Position numbers and translations under genes: made by a program. This document shows positions 15,754 to 23,381 of a stretch of 27,801 nucleotides of DNA, one piece after another. Position 1 is the stretch's first letter, and every line of letters starts with the position of its first letter. Origin of the DNA: Calditrichia bacterium (lineage in GTDB: Bacteria > Calditrichota > Calditrichia > Calditrichales > Calditrichaceae); contig JALWEA010000441.1 of NCBI GenBank assembly GCA_027039465.1, forward strand, positions 1 through 27,801. The letters are read 5' to 3'. The notes under the pieces are model-generated. The model worked only from the letters and a program-made list of their open reading frames with translations. It was not told the origin of the DNA and ran no database searches.

Positions 15754-18700
15754 TTATTTAATTAACAATAAACGACCGTTTTTTTGGAATTCTTTACCGG
15801 AACCATCAAGCGCTTCGGCGAAAAAAGTATATAAATAAACGCCACTGGATAAAACGTTTACGGACATATTTGCTGTTTGCCAAGCTATTTTTTGCATACC
15901 TCGTTGTAGATTATTACGAATGATCTCGGAGATTTTCTTCCCTGTAATATCATATATAATTATCTTAATATCAGACTCAACCGGTAAATAAAAACTAAAA
16001 TTAGTCGTCATATTAAATGGATTGGGATAATTCCCATAAAATTCATAATTATCAATAGACTTAATAATTTGAGGTTTTATTCCTGATGAAGTTTTTTCTA
16101 CTAAAATACCCGTATCATTATTTAATATCTTTAGCTGTTCCTGTGCTAATAAATAGTACTCATTTTCTTTTGAGTATTTAGATAGTAATTCGCGCAGTAA
16201 TTTAACGCCTGTCCCAATATCTTCATAACCATAAATATATAAAAGAGCCCGCTGCCATAGAATTCTTTCCTTTTGTATTAAAGTTAGATCTTTATCGTGC
16301 AAATATTCAAAAATATTTTCCAGGCGGTCATATTGTTTTAATTTCATGTAAAAGGGGAATAGACATAAATACAATTCGGTTTTAATAGGAAAATCGCTTA
16401 TTTTTTCAATTAACGAATGAATTTCTCTAATTATCCCCAATCTTTCTTTTTTTAGATAATTTTTAACATTTTTTACATATAAATTACAAGCATAACTTAC
16501 GTATGTTTTAGGATTAGATAAAAGATATTCCGAATATTTTTCTTTAGCGTCACCGTAATCATTTTGATATTCTAATAATTTGGCTTGTATTAATAGATCC
16601 GGCATATCTTCTTTTTTAGCGTCATTAAAATCCGAAATTGAAGAAGTTGTAGTAGTATTAGCAGGGCTTGATAAAGCAGGGCACCAATCAACCGGCCCGT
16701 CAATATTTGGTTCAGGATTTGGCGGTGCGCTTGAAATAGTATTCATATATCCGCAATCATAAACATCTCCCCACCAGTTCATCTCTGCCAACATAGTTTG
16801 ATTATTTTCGTTCACGACCTCATATTGACTATTATTATAAATATTATTGTAACCCGGTTTATTATAATTCGGATTTAAAGACCAATCACCCAAATTAGCT
16901 AAACAACTCGAATAATTATAAATTCCGTATTGATTATCTGTAATATCGTTATACCCACCAACATTGTTATTCACGTATAAATCAGGATATGAATTATTTA
17001 TTATTTTAACCCCATAATCGGATTGTTTAATGGAATTTTTCATTAAAATACCATCGGATTTAAGCAAGTAAATTCCTTTATCATTCCGAATTAGCACATT
17101 ATTTTTTAAATTCGAATCGTCTTCATAAAGAATAATGCCGGTTAAATTATCTTTAAGAATATTATTTTCTACAGGTGAATAATACCAATCTTGATATGTA
17201 TAGCAGTTATATAAAAATATGCCAGTATTATTGTTATAAAAAGAAGAATTCTTTATTTCAGGTAATGAATTTGATCCATAGACTCCATAAAAATTTTCAT
17301 TAAATTCGCAATTATTTATTATGACTAATGAAAAATCTTTTGCCATTATTCCATAATTTGAATATTCAATTTTACAATTTTCAAATTCAGCATAACCACC
17401 ATAATCTCTTTCCAACACAATTCCTTGCCATTCACCCTTATTATGGTTAGTGTTTGAAAAAATTATCTTATTGTTTTCAGTCCCATTAGCATATAATTCG
17501 CCTTTAATAATTAAACTAGCATGATTTTCAAAAACGACCGAAACCCCAGGTTCCAAAGTTAAAGAAGAATTTTCTTCAATAATAAGATCATCATCAAAAT
17601 AATAGGTACCAGCCTGTAAAGTTGCATTTCCTGTTACTATATATTTTTCCACATAAAAGTCCGTTAAAATATTATTCCCTTGTTTACGCAAATTTTTCAT
17701 TCTTAAGGTATTGGCAACAATTTGAGGATAAAAATTATGATCATTATAATACCAGTTACTGGTCGGATTGGTATAAAAAGCAAAAACTTGGTTGTTGTTA
17801 GGCGTAAAAAAAGCCCCCGAGCCTCCGGCGGCCCTTCCATAAAATGGACCGCCCACAATTTCATCGCCGCTTACAACTCTAATCTCAAGACTATCCCTGC
17901 CATAAATAGGATCCGGTTCCATGGTATTAATCGCATCATTTCCTTGAATATTCCACTTATACTTGCCTGAAGCATATTCAATATCAATATCCATACAATT
18001 CCAATTATCATAATCCCCAGATGTTGATACTTGATCCGCTTTAACATGCCAAATTAATACGCCTCCTAAATCATCGTCTTTAAAAGGATATCCGGAATAA
18101 AAATAATTATTAATTGGATCATGAGTATGATATGATATATAAAATTTTTGATTCGGCAAAACATTTCTATTATTCAAAGAAGGATAATAAATATAACACG
18201 TTTTACTTGTCTGAAAATCCTTCAATTCCGCATCTTCCCAATCTTCCATTATGTAATACGGGTGGAACCAATCTCTATCGTCTCTGAAAAATGGATTATA
18301 TGGCGAAGGAATTCCTTTAAATCCATAAATAACGCTCATCACATCAAATGAACCAATCCCGTAATGATCATATACATGGATTCCTCCATGATCCATATCC
18401 GGAAAATCAAAAAAATCATGTCCGCATTCGTGAACAAATGTACCTATATATAAGTCTTTTGTAGCCCCCCTAGTCTGTTTAGAAACAACTACTTCAACTC
18501 CATCCATTATTTCATGTATACAATTGGAAATAATCCCTCCGCTTTTAGGCCCAATTGATGTAAAATGCACATATACTTTTCCATCATTGTCGAAATCATA
18601 GGCGCTAAAATCATAAATATTATCTGCCATCTGTAGGACAGCTCGCATATTATCTATAGAATGTACATGTTCACAACCTCCGCTAAAAGGAGGAGTATAG

Positions 18701-19020
18701 TCATACGGCATTTCAAAAGCGTGTGTATCATCTTGCTTTAGAACAATACTTTCGTATTCAAAATGACCAAATGTAGATTGATAAAGAAAGTCTTCAATTT
18801 GTTGAATAGCGCTACTGTACCAATTTGGTAACGTTGTATTGGCCCCGTGATCAACAGCAATGATGACTACTTCTTTATAATGGGTTGTTGTATTTGGCGA
18901 AAAAGTAAAGTTATGTTGTATTGTATTTCCCGTTAAATCTACCCAGCAATTAGAACTTTGAGAAAACACTATATGTATTATTGAAAATAAAAAAATCAAT
19001 ATAAATATATTATATTTCAT
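15754..19020 (-). CDS. T9SS-exported M6-type metalloprotease with beta-helix and helical-repeat regions
   Basis: 1088 residues. Signal peptide 1-20 (IFILIFLFSIIHIVFSQ). Residues ~45-450 form an M6/immune-inhibitor-A-like protease: the zinc motif HECGH at 197-201 with D208 in FFDFPDMDH as likely third ligand, then YDHYGIGSFDVMS. Residues ~465-740 are a right-handed beta-helix (repeated NN-x-F/I-x-x-N-x-x-G-I/V turns such as NNCEFNENFYGVYG). Residues ~790-975 are charged and helical, with TPR-like spacing. The T9SS sorting domain starts at 997 (NYPNPFNM) and ends GRLLLIK. Likely an exported zinc endopeptidase with a large binding module; substrate unknown. GGAGGAG just upstream supports the start. 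Strongly A+T-rich compared with dnaE, suggesting separate origin. Confidence 0.88.
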   Translation of the reverse strand: MKYNIFILIFLFSIIHIVFSQSSNCWVDLTGNTIQHNFTFSPNTTTHYKEVVIIAVDHGANTTLPNWYSSAIQQIEDFLYQSTFGHFEYESIVLKQDDTHAFEMPYDYTPPFSGGCEHVHSIDNMRAVLQMADNIYDFSAYDFDNDGKVYVHFTSIGPKSGGIISNCIHEIMDGVEVVVSKQTRGATKDLYIGTFVHECGHDFFDFPDMDHGGIHVYDHYGIGSFDVMSVIYGFKGIPSPYNPFFRDDRDWFHPYYIMEDWEDAELKDFQTSKTCYIYYPSLNNRNVLPNQKFYISYHTHDPINNYFYSGYPFKDDDLGGVLIWHVKADQVSTSGDYDNWNCMDIDIEYASGKYKWNIQGNDAINTMEPDPIYGRDSLEIRVVSGDEIVGGPFYGRAAGGSGAFFTPNNNQVFAFYTNPTSNWYYNDHNFYPQIVANTLRMKNLRKQGNNILTDFYVEKYIVTGNATLQAGTYYFDDDLIIEENSSLTLEPGVSVVFENHASLIIKGELYANGTENNKIIFSNTNHNKGEWQGIVLERDYGGYAEFENCKIEYSNYGIMAKDFSLVIINNCEFNENFYGVYGSNSLPEIKNSSFYNNNTGIFLYNCYTYQDWYYSPVENNILKDNLTGIILYEDDSNLKNNVLIRNDKGIYLLKSDGILMKNSIKQSDYGVKIINNSYPDLYVNNNVGGYNDITDNQYGIYNYSSCLANLGDWSLNPNYNKPGYNNIYNNSQYEVVNENNQTMLAEMNWWGDVYDCGYMNTISSAPPNPEPNIDGPVDWCPALSSPANTTTTSSISDFNDAKKEDMPDLLIQAKLLEYQNDYGDAKEKYSEYLLSNPKTYVSYACNLYVKNVKNYLKKERLGIIREIHSLIEKISDFPIKTELYLCLFPFYMKLKQYDRLENIFEYLHDKDLTLIQKERILWQRALLYIYGYEDIGTGVKLLRELLSKYSKENEYYLLAQEQLKILNNDTGILVEKTSSGIKPQIIKSIDNYEFYGNYPNPFNMTTNFSFYLPVESDIKIIIYDITGKKISEIIRNNLQRGMQKIAWQTANMSVNVLSSGVYLYTFFAEALDGSGKEFQKNGRLLLIK

Positions 19021-19450
19021 TTCTCCTCCGCTGTTTTTCGGACTCTACTAAAAAACTTTTATAATTCGTATTTACCCGAACCAATCGTCCCAATTTAATT
19101 TATTTTTATGAGCAAGAAGTATTTTCTTAAACGGAAGAAATTGAGAATAAAAATATCGGATTAAAATTTGAGGAATGATTAAATAGTGGATTAAAAGATA
19201 TTTTGTAGGATAGATAGATAGCGGTTGAATGCTTAAATGGTTGTTTTGTTTAATGGGGGAAGTGTTGCAGAGACCATTCAAGCCGTGCTTAAAAAGCAAC
19301 AGACAAAGAACGGAAAATCGTTTTAAAATAATTAACCGCTTGTTTAACACTTTAATTTACTCTATCCGAGAGGGTTCACTTTATCATGGTTAAATTTTAC
19401 CAAACAAATTTAAAAATGTCAAAAAAAATTTTAATTCATTTTGCATCTTT
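19021..19450. other. Gene-free interval upstream of the protease operon
   Basis: A+T-rich, presumably holding the minus-strand promoter of the 19020-14497 operon; no clear hexamers were identified. On the plus strand 19237-19326 is a 29-codon frame whose end (NGGSVAETIQAVLKKQQ, then a few residues and a stop) reads like a protein C-terminus and may be another gene scrap. It has no family match I recognise. Confidence 0.4.
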
Positions 19451-19578
19451 GCCGCTTTGTTTGACAAAGCCTACAAACAGTACGGGCATTTGTTCAAAGG
19501 CTATCCTTAGGCTTCGCTCCGACGGGCGAAGCCAATTTGCCGGTGGATGCTGTGGAAGTTTTGCAATTGGAGAAATAG
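19451..19578 (+). pseudogene. 3' end scar of dnaE (scar 2)
   Basis: Starts with codons matching FDKAYKQYGHLFKGY of the intact protein, skips ~18 codons, and then reads GFAPTGEANLPVDAVEVLQ followed by LEK and stop, against RFVPTGEANLLVDEVEVLQ + LEK in the intact gene. Many differences are synonymous (ccc/ccg, act/acg, gag/gaa, gtc/gtg, cag/caa), so it derives from a diverged, once functional dnaE copy. It is followed by the same heptamers, stem-loop and sorting-domain DNA as the intact gene. Confidence 0.88.
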
Positions 19579-19944
19579 AAGTTGGAAACGAACCTTTCTC
19601 TCTCATAGATTGATGCGCATATATTTTATTCGTAATTCTTAACTCGTAATTCGTAATTTTTTAAGGCTCCCTTCCCTGAGAGCCTTTGATGGCGATTACT
19701 TCACGTAAATCATCTTCTTAAATTGATTGAAACGCTCACCCTGTAAAGCAACAATATAAAGACCGCTGGCCAAATGGTAATAAGAGGCATCGAAGTAAAC
19801 CCTATGCCTACCCGGACTTTCACGTTTTTTTACAAGAGTCGCTACCAATGAACCGCGCACATCGTAAACCATTAAACGGATATTTTCAGCAACTTCCAAT
19901 TCGTATTCAATCGTAGTACGACTATTAAACGGATTGGGATAGTT
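19451..19944. repeat. Duplicated block, copy 2 (dnaE 3' scar + flank + sorting domain)
   Basis: Second copy of the block at 14199-14745, in the same orientation. The sorting-domain portion (19696-19944) is near-identical to 14497-14745. The right breakpoint lies in the codons immediately before NYPNPFN; beyond it the two cargo genes are unrelated. Confidence 0.9.
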
Positions 19945-20670
19945 ATTCAATAATCTTAAATATTCAGGATGATTCGCATTATTAACATCACCTATGGAAA
20001 CAATTGTACCGTATTGTACGCTATCAATAATAGCACCGGTAAGAATTAATGGCAAGGCCAGTTCAAACTGCTTTAAAACGACGCCATATTTATCGGCAAT
20101 GCGTTCTTCATAAAAATGATCGACATATTGAACATACCGCGACATGACGGTATCACCAAAGATTACAATCCACGAAGAATCTACGATTAGAGCGGTTGAA
20201 GGATAATTAAACGTATAATGGTATTTCCAGGTGTCTTTATAGGAAAGGTATTTTTTATAATTTGGAATTTCCAGACTATCCATCAGTAATTCATCGTCGG
20301 TTAATCCATCTTCATCCAGATCTTCCCAATCCAACATATACGAGCTTGCTTTAAGCGTATCGTTTCTTTCCCAGGTAAAAAAATGTTTTATATTTCCATT
20401 TTCTTTATAAAATTTAAAATCTATTTTTTTGAAATAGGTTTTATTGTTTACAATAGTATCTTTATCTATATAAACATTATATGGGCCATCATCGGCATAA
20501 TATTGCCATAAATTTCCTACATTCAATGGATTATAGTTGTGATTTTGTCTCTTATATTTCTCTATAAACGTTTTTGGTACACTATCTAAAATTTTAATAC
20601 TATTTTGTGAATATACATTGGTAAGGTTTAAAATAATTAAGAAAATTACTGAGTATGTTATTCTTCTCAT
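19696..20670 (-). CDS. T9SS-exported protein, N-terminal domain unrecognised
   Basis: 324 residues. Signal peptide 1-21 (ITYSVIFLIILNLTNVYS). Residues ~45-230 are a beta-rich domain beginning NPLNVGNLWQYYADDG, with a WEDLDEDGLTDDE acidic loop (115-127) that may bind calcium. Similar 'P-L-x-V-G-x-x-W-x-Y' openings occur in many uncharacterised T9SS cargo proteins, but no function can be assigned. The sorting domain starts at ~243 and is almost identical to that of the protein at 14497. The start codon has only a weak ribosome-binding sequence upstream (cctgaaaattctt). It stands alone between dnaE scars at 19451 and 20785. Confidence 0.82.
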   Translation of the reverse strand: MRRITYSVIFLIILNLTNVYSQNSIKILDSVPKTFIEKYKRQNHNYNPLNVGNLWQYYADDGPYNVYIDKDTIVNNKTYFKKIDFKFYKENGNIKHFFTWERNDTLKASSYMLDWEDLDEDGLTDDELLMDSLEIPNYKKYLSYKDTWKYHYTFNYPSTALIVDSSWIVIFGDTVMSRYVQYVDHFYEERIADKYGVVLKQFELALPLILTGAIIDSVQYGTIVSIGDVNNANHPEYLRLLNNYPNPFNSRTTIEYELEVAENIRLMVYDVRGSLVATLVKKRESPGRHRVYFDASYYHLASGLYIVALQGERFNQFKKMIYVK

Positions 20671-20784
20671 AAGAATTTTCAGGTTAAATTAGTTCGCTTA
20701 ACAGCAAAATAAAAAAATGAAAAAAACATGCCAAATTTATTTGCTCTTTTTTTAATTTAAGCGGTAACTATTTAAATATAATTT

Positions 20785-20921
20785 AAGGGTTATCCTTAAG
20801 CTTCGCTCCGACGGGCGAGGCGAATTTTATTGCGGATGAGGTGGAAGTTTTGCAATTGGAGAAGGAAAAGTCGGAAGTATCTGTACACGACCTTAAAGCC
20901 GAGCCATCCTTTTCTTTCTAA
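20785..20921 (+). pseudogene. 3' end scar of dnaE (scar 3) with C-terminal extension
   Basis: Begins with the same variant junction as scar 2 (ttatccttaagcttcgctcc) and reads in frame FAPTGEANFIADEVEVLQ then LEK. Where the intact gene stops, this copy continues for 17 codons (EKSEVSVHDLKAEPSFSF) to TAA at 20919-20921. It lies upstream of the HdeD operon in otherwise A+T-rich non-coding DNA. Confidence 0.82.
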
Positions 20922-21143
20922 AAAATGATTTTTAATCGACTTTTTTAAAGTTGTATTTTACATTTAGTACGACTAATTGTAAAACATGGATTAAAATGAT
21001 TGATCAGCAATTACTGGAAAAATTTTTATAACGTATCTAACAACAGTTACCTTTTCTGGTAATCACAAACTAATTTTAGTAATTTGGGCATTACTAATTC
21101 CCAATTACAGGAAATTTGGAAATGTTTATTCCAAATTGACTTG

Positions 21144-21220
21144 ACTTTTGTTTTAAATAATGATTACAAAAATTACAATTATTTGTTCAAGAGCTAGGGC
21201 CTGTACGCAGCAAAACCCAA
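21144..21220 (+). pseudogene. Internal fragment from a dnaE 3' region (scar 4)
   Basis: In frame this reads VLNNDYKNYNYLFKS-stop-GLYAAKPN, aligning codon for codon with VLFDKAYKQYGHLFKGYGPYVVKGR of the intact DnaE (about 40 of 55 bases identical from 21164). It has an internal TAG and is more decayed than the other scars. It covers the part that scars 2 and 3 have lost and lies downstream of scar 3, so it is a separate event. Confidence 0.65.
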
Positions 21221-21229
21221 CTTAAATTC

Positions 21230-21247
21230 TGACAGACCGGCTTGTCA
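21230..21247. promoter_or_regulatory. Palindrome TGACA-N2-CCGG-N2-TGTCA, candidate activator site
   Basis: The 18-base sequence matches its own reverse complement at 14 positions (TGACA, central CCGG, TGTCA). Its centre is ~150 bases upstream of the start point predicted from the -24/-12 element at 21365, a normal distance for an enhancer-binding protein of sigma-54 promoters. The regulator is not known. Confidence 0.5.
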
Positions 21248-21364
21248 TATCGACAGAAACCCAAAACACCGACTATTTGCCCTTATTTTCTACTTTATTT
21301 AATAAACCATCTTATCTTGTTGTTATTTTACGAATTACAAAAGATTCATTTTGTTTTTTAAATT

Positions 21365-21381
21365 TTGGCACGCATATTGTA
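21365..21381 (+). promoter_or_regulatory. Sigma-54-like -24/-12 promoter
   Basis: TTGGCACG-CATA-TTGTA fits the consensus YTGGCACG-N4-TTGCW except for T in place of C in the -12 element. GG (21367-21368) and GT (21379-21380) are separated by exactly 10 bases. The predicted start is ~21392, giving a ~45-base leader before ATG 21437. No competing sigma-70-like pair of good quality was seen close to the gene. Confidence 0.6.
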
Positions 21382-21436
21382 ATTCCCAAGGCGAACTGTT
21401 AAAAATTTAACAAACAACCAAATTTAGGAGGGAATT

Positions 21437-22006
21437 ATGGATTCCAAAATGTTATTAACGGTCGAAGAGTTACCGAAAAAATGGAAATGGTTGCTCTTTT
21501 TAGGTATTTTGGACCTTGTATTCGGTGTTATCGGAATTGCCATTGCCGAATTATTGACCATTACAACAACCATACTTTTTGGTATTTTAATGTTCATCTC
21601 GGGTCTCGTTCAATTGTACCACTGGATTAAAGAGAAGGAAAAAACTTGGGGCGGTCGCATTGCCCATTTGATTTTTGCCTTGCTTTACATTGCAGGCGGT
21701 ATTGTAATCTTTATTGACCCGTTAACGGGAGCATCGGCTTTGACCATCGCTTTGGCGGTTATTTTCATCATAATCGGTTCCATGCGTGTGGGACTTTCCA
21801 TGTTTTTGGCCGCGCATCGTTGGCGCTGGTTACAGCATGCCATCGGCGGGTTGTTAGCCATCTTTTTGGGCGTTTACATCATTGTTATCTGGCCGGTTAG
21901 CAGCCTGTGGGTCATCGGCTTAGTCATCTCCGTGGAAATGATTCTTAACGGGTGGCAAATGATAGTCGTCGCATTAAAAGCCAAAAAATTAGCCAACAAC
22001 GCTTAA
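21437..22006 (+). CDS. HdeD/DUF308-family membrane protein
   Basis: 189 residues with about six predicted transmembrane helices. The first residues are cytoplasmic (MDSKMLLTVEELPKKWKW), followed by a three-helix unit that is repeated (FLGILDLVFGVIGIAIAEL; IAGGIVIFIDPLTGASALT; LLAIFLGVYIIVIWPVSS). The 'GGxxxxxxG-x-Y-I-x-x-x-P-x-x-x' turn appears twice, as expected for the DUF308 repeat of HdeD-like proteins. In enterobacteria HdeD is linked to acid resistance; the role here is not known. A strong AGGAGGG site lies 5 bases before the ATG. It is the first gene of a two-gene operon behind a sigma-54-like promoter. Confidence 0.85.
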   Translation: MDSKMLLTVEELPKKWKWLLFLGILDLVFGVIGIAIAELLTITTTILFGILMFISGLVQLYHWIKEKEKTWGGRIAHLIFALLYIAGGIVIFIDPLTGASALTIALAVIFIIIGSMRVGLSMFLAAHRWRWLQHAIGGLLAIFLGVYIIVIWPVSSLWVIGLVISVEMILNGWQMIVVALKAKKLANNA

Positions 22007-22020
22007 CACGGAGAATTCAG

Positions 22021-22713
22021 ATGAAAGCAACAGAATTAAAAGAATTGATTGCCCTAAATACTTTGGTTTTCGAAACATTGGGAAAACCTGAAAATGAACG
22101 TAATTTTAATTTCAAGAGCCTGAAACGCTGGGGACTGGATTTAATCAAAGGTAAAAAACAGGGCGTTGAAACCTACTTTACCTCCCAGGCGGGTCAGCAC
22201 GGAGAAGGCGAATCGTTCGACGAATCGGGTAGTCATTACGAAGTTCAAGAAATCATGGACAGAATGCCGGCCAAGAAAAAGATTTATGCCCATATTCAAA
22301 TGATTAACGGTCGATCCTTTCTGGTCGCTCAGTTACGGGAAGGCGATGAAAATATTGAAATCGTCCGGTTACCGGTGGCTTCCATTTTAATGGCCTATTA
22401 CAAAAAGCATAAACTATTCAATTTGGCGGCCGCAACTTCCAATATCGGAACGGCGGTTGAATTGGTCAAACATCAAGGGCAAGTAGGAAAGCCCGTTACG
22501 TTTGAAAAATTGCCGGACAAAGTAAAACGCTTTTTGCGCGAGGCCAAAAAGATCGAACGGCAAACCGGTTTCGGACGATTGGCATTGAGCTATTTCGGCA
22601 AGAATAAGGACGGCGATGATCGCTTCCGATTATCCTGGCTTTTGCCGACCATTGCCGTTTTTGATCTGGACATTGCCGAAAAGATCGACAAGCTACTCGG
22701 TTCTTTTAAATAA
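22021..22713 (+). CDS. Hypothetical soluble protein
   Basis: 230 residues from ATG 22021; the frame is open back to 21952 but this start has GGAGA 6 bases upstream and begins after the hdeD-like stop. It is highly charged, with no signal peptide or membrane helix. Visible segments: helical N-terminus (KATELKELIALNTLVFETLG), a central beta part (KKIYAHIQMINGRSFLVAQLREG), a helical KLPDKVKRFLREAKKIERQ stretch and a hydrophobic C-terminal segment (LSWLLPTIAVFDLDIAEKIDKLL). I do not recognise a family. The 14-base gap from the membrane protein and the shared terminator indicate that the two act together, perhaps in an envelope stress response. Confidence 0.8.
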   Translation: MKATELKELIALNTLVFETLGKPENERNFNFKSLKRWGLDLIKGKKQGVETYFTSQAGQHGEGESFDESGSHYEVQEIMDRMPAKKKIYAHIQMINGRSFLVAQLREGDENIEIVRLPVASILMAYYKKHKLFNLAAATSNIGTAVELVKHQGQVGKPVTFEKLPDKVKRFLREAKKIERQTGFGRLALSYFGKNKDGDDRFRLSWLLPTIAVFDLDIAEKIDKLLGSFK

Positions 22714-22726
22714 CTCCGAAATGACA

Positions 22727-22757
22727 GGCAGGGATTTTCCCTGCCCGTTTTATTTTT
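22727..22757 (+). terminator. Intrinsic terminator of the hdeD-like operon
   Basis: GGCAGGGA (22727-22734) and TCCCTGCC (22738-22745) form a perfect 8-bp stem with a TTT loop, followed by cgttttattttttt. It lies 14 bases after the stop codon at 22713. Confidence 0.92.
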
Positions 22758-22837
22758 TAATTTATTGCAGATAAAAATTAAAAACCGAATAATAGGATAG
22801 CCTCTTTTCAAAATATTCTTTAATAAACACAATTCCG

Positions 22838-23011
22838 TTAATTTTTAGGCAAATTAATAATAATGCTGTCGGCATAAGCTGATCCGAAGTATCCCAAAGC
22901 GTTTTGAACCGTACTAAAATCACCATAATCAATTAGATGAAATTCAAAAGGATGATAGTAATTGTTAAAATTATAAAATTGATAATAGTTCTTATCTCTG
23001 CTCTGACAAGT
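22838..23011 (-). pseudogene. 3' fragment of an unidentified minus-strand gene
   Basis: A minus-strand frame ending TAA at 22838-22840 reads about 57 codons with protein-like composition, including NNYYHPFEFHLIDYGDFSTV, then QNALGYFGSAYADSIIINLPKN and stop. It has no start codon and is cut off at its 5' side where dnaE scar 5 begins. It lacks the NYPNPFN sorting motif. The family is not recognised. Confidence 0.5.
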
Positions 23012-23101
23012 GAGGTTAATTTATTGGTAGATGTTGCGGAAGTTTTGCAGTTAGAGAAAGAAAAGTCGGGAACGAAATCATCGGAATCTGCATTTGTTTG
23101 A
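23012..23101 (+). pseudogene. 3' end scar of dnaE (scar 5) with C-terminal extension
   Basis: Reads in frame EVNLLVDVAEVLQ then LEK, matching EANLLVDEVEVLQ-LEK of the intact protein, and continues through the intact gene's stop with EKSGTKSSESAFV to TGA at 23099-23101. The extension resembles scar 3 (EKSE...). The similarity begins abruptly at 23012 next to an unrelated minus-strand gene fragment. Confidence 0.8.
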
Positions 23102-23107
23102 TATTGA

Positions 23108-23126
23108 GCCTTAATTTGATTAAGGC
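23108..23126. promoter_or_regulatory. Palindrome upstream of hicB
   Basis: GCCTTAA-TTTGA-TTAAGGC is a perfect 7-base inverted repeat 52 bases before the hicB start. It may be the autoregulatory operator of the toxin-antitoxin operon. However, this HicB is a short form without an obvious DNA-binding domain, and a weak terminator role cannot be excluded. Confidence 0.45.
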
Positions 23127-23177
23127 ACCATAATTTATTAAACTTGTAAAAATTGAATATTCCTATGGAGTAAAGCT

Positions 23178-23381
23178 ATGAAAATCAAAGTTTATCTGGA
23201 GCCAAGCGAAGAAGGCGGTTACACGGTTATCGTACCTTCTTTACCTGGCTGTATTTCCGAAGGCGATACCAGAGAAGAAGCGATTGAAAATATCAAAGAG
23301 GCTATTCAGCTATATCTTGAACCCGTTGACGACGATGTAATCATTATTCCGACTGCAGAAGAAATTGAACTTTCATTATGA
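23178..23381 (+). CDS. hicB: HicB-type antitoxin
   Basis: 67 residues with the HicB fold signature: KIKVYLEPSEEGGYTVIVPSL (beta strands), PGCISEGDTREEAIENIKEAI and a short acidic tail (PTAEEIELSL). The family neutralises HicA mRNA interferases by direct binding. It ends after the partial RNase-H-like domain and has no room for the C-terminal HTH or ribbon-helix-helix found in longer HicBs. GGAG lies 7 bases before the ATG. Its TGA overlaps the start of hicA (ATGA), so the gene order is antitoxin first. Confidence 0.9.
   Translation: MKIKVYLEPSEEGGYTVIVPSLPGCISEGDTREEAIENIKEAIQLYLEPVDDDVIIIPTAEEIELSL

Larger units (their letters stand above)
20922..21436. other. Non-coding interval upstream of the hdeD-like operon
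   Basis: No gene seen. It contains a decayed dnaE fragment (21144-21220), a palindrome (21230-21247) and a sigma-54-like promoter (21365-21381), each listed separately. The rest is A+T rich with no recognisable structure. Confidence 0.7.

Noticed and set aside
19072..19350. 92-codon minus-strand frame in an otherwise empty interval
   Set aside because: Composition reflects A+T-rich DNA (Ile/Leu/Lys/Tyr runs), there is no good ribosome-binding site and no recognisable domain.
21952..22713. Longer 253-residue start for the hypothetical protein overlapping the hdeD-like gene
   Set aside because: The internal ATG at 22021 has GGAGA at good distance just after the previous stop; the upstream part is read out of frame from the membrane-protein gene.
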